This document shows positions 5,282-5,794 of a stretch of DNA of 5,794 nucleotides, piece after piece. A model generated the notes under the pieces. The model was not told the DNA's origin, ran no database searches, and saw nothing but the letters and a program-made list of their open reading frames with translations. The DNA comes from Thiomonas sp. Lineage in GTDB: Bacteria; Pseudomonadota; Gammaproteobacteria; Burkholderiales; Burkholderiaceae_C. The stretch spans positions 1 through 5,794 of the forward strand of contig JAQTVS010000195.1 in assembly GCA_028706735.1 (NCBI GenBank), written 5' to 3'. How positions within the stretch are numbered: position 1 is the stretch's first letter; the number at the start of each line of letters is the position of its first letter. A program made the translations under genes and the position numbers.

Positions 5282-5794
5282 TCAGGCGCGTTCGAGCTGG
5301 CAGACGGTGGTCTTGGTTTCCTGCATCATGGTCACCGCGTCGTATCCGTAAGTCGTGGCTGTGTTGACCGCTTCGCCCAGCACGATGGGCGCGGCGCCTT
5401 CCGGGTAATACTGGCGCAAATCCTTGCCCTGCCAGTGACCGGCGAAGTGGAAGGGGATGAACACGGTGGATCGGTCGACCGCCTCGGTGACGCGCGCCCG
5501 CACCTTGATGCGAGCGCCCGTGGGCGTGCTCACCCAGACGTCATCCCCTTCACGGATGTCGCGGTCGTTGGCCACCGCCGGATTGACCTGCACGAAAGCG
5601 AACTGCTGCAACTCGGCCAGCCAGGGGTTGGAGCGGGTTTCGTCGCCGCCGCCTTCATACTCGACCAGCCGCCCGGAGGTAAGGATGAGCGGAAATTTCT
5701 TGACGATGTCGATGTTCTTGTCCTGCACGGTCTTGTAAAGAGTCGGCAGGCGCCAGAAGGTCTTTTTGTCGTCGTAGGTCGGCTACTTGACCAC
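5282..5794 (-). CDS. fdhA: Formate dehydrogenase catalytic (alpha) subunit, C-terminal part; in-frame TAG near the window edge
   Basis: This is the C-terminal end of the molybdopterin-dependent subunit that oxidises formate to CO2. Only the last 170 or so codons are present, ending in TGA at 5284-5282. They cover the molybdopterin dinucleotide-binding C-terminal domain of the DMSO-reductase superfamily. Visible marks are LILTSGRLVEYEGGG, then TRSNPWLAEL, a VNPAVANDRDIREGDDVWV stretch, the IPFHFAGHW segment, and a terminal NTATTYGYDAVTMMQETK run typical of FdhA. The active-site Cys or Sec, the N-terminal [4Fe-4S] motif and any Tat signal lie outside the window. Reading leftward from the edge gives VVK, a TAG stop at 5785-5783, then PTYDDKKTFWRLPTLYKTVQ. 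Sequence on both sides of the stop looks like FdhA, so this is either a one-base error near a contig end or a nonsense mutation; the first start codon after the TAG (GTG, 5728) would not be a genuine start. fdhB follows after 31 bases. Confidence 0.93.

Noticed and set aside
5783..5785. The TAG in fdhA as a recoded amino acid (pyrrolysine or selenocysteine)
   Set aside because: Selenocysteine uses UGA, not UAG, and pyrrolysine is not expected in a betaproteobacterium. The position also lies in the C-terminal region rather than the active site, so an error or nonsense mutation is far simpler.

Overview
The window holds one long, tightly packed gene cluster, all on the minus strand. It encodes a membrane-bound, quinone-linked molybdenum (or tungsten) formate dehydrogenase together with maturation and accessory genes. 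High G+C, the codon use and the family types (FdhA/FdhB/FdhC with FdhD, DUF3305, DUF3306 and a multi-cluster ferredoxin) suggest a betaproteobacterium, probably Burkholderiales. That placement rests on recalled family resemblance, not on a search.

In transcription order (right to left) the layout is: the 3' end of fdhA (catalytic subunit, 5794-5282); fdhB (four-cluster iron-sulfur subunit, 5250-4618); a 77-residue lipoprotein gene (4621-4388); fdhC (cytochrome b subunit, 4378-3206); a small exported protein (3195-2890); fdhD (sulfurtransferase for cofactor maturation, 2810-1926); a DUF3305 gene (1929-1336); a DUF3306 gene (1339-743); and the 5' part of an iron-sulfur protein that leaves the window at its left edge (746-1). 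No gene-free stretch exceeds about 80 bases. I saw no tRNA, rRNA, CRISPR array, insertion sequence or convincing internal terminator.

How the genes work together: FdhA oxidises formate, presumably on the outer face of the membrane. FdhB relays the electrons through four [4Fe-4S] clusters. FdhC carries them through b hemes to the quinone pool. FdhD is needed to activate the FdhA cofactor. Four junctions are ATGA start/stop overlaps (fdhB/lipoprotein, fdhD/DUF3305, DUF3305/DUF3306, DUF3306/ferredoxin), so fdhD and the three downstream genes look like one translationally coupled module.

Points worth attention: an in-frame TAG in fdhA twelve bases from the window edge; two small exported proteins of unknown role inside the operon; an FdhD whose usual CxxC reads CGQG; a ferredoxin motif with His in place of the second Cys; and an apparent swap of membrane anchor from FdhB to FdhC. 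The cluster type as a whole is a recurring proteobacterial formate dehydrogenase neighbourhood. What remains undescribed is mainly the job of the small proteins and of the DUF3305-DUF3306-ferredoxin set.
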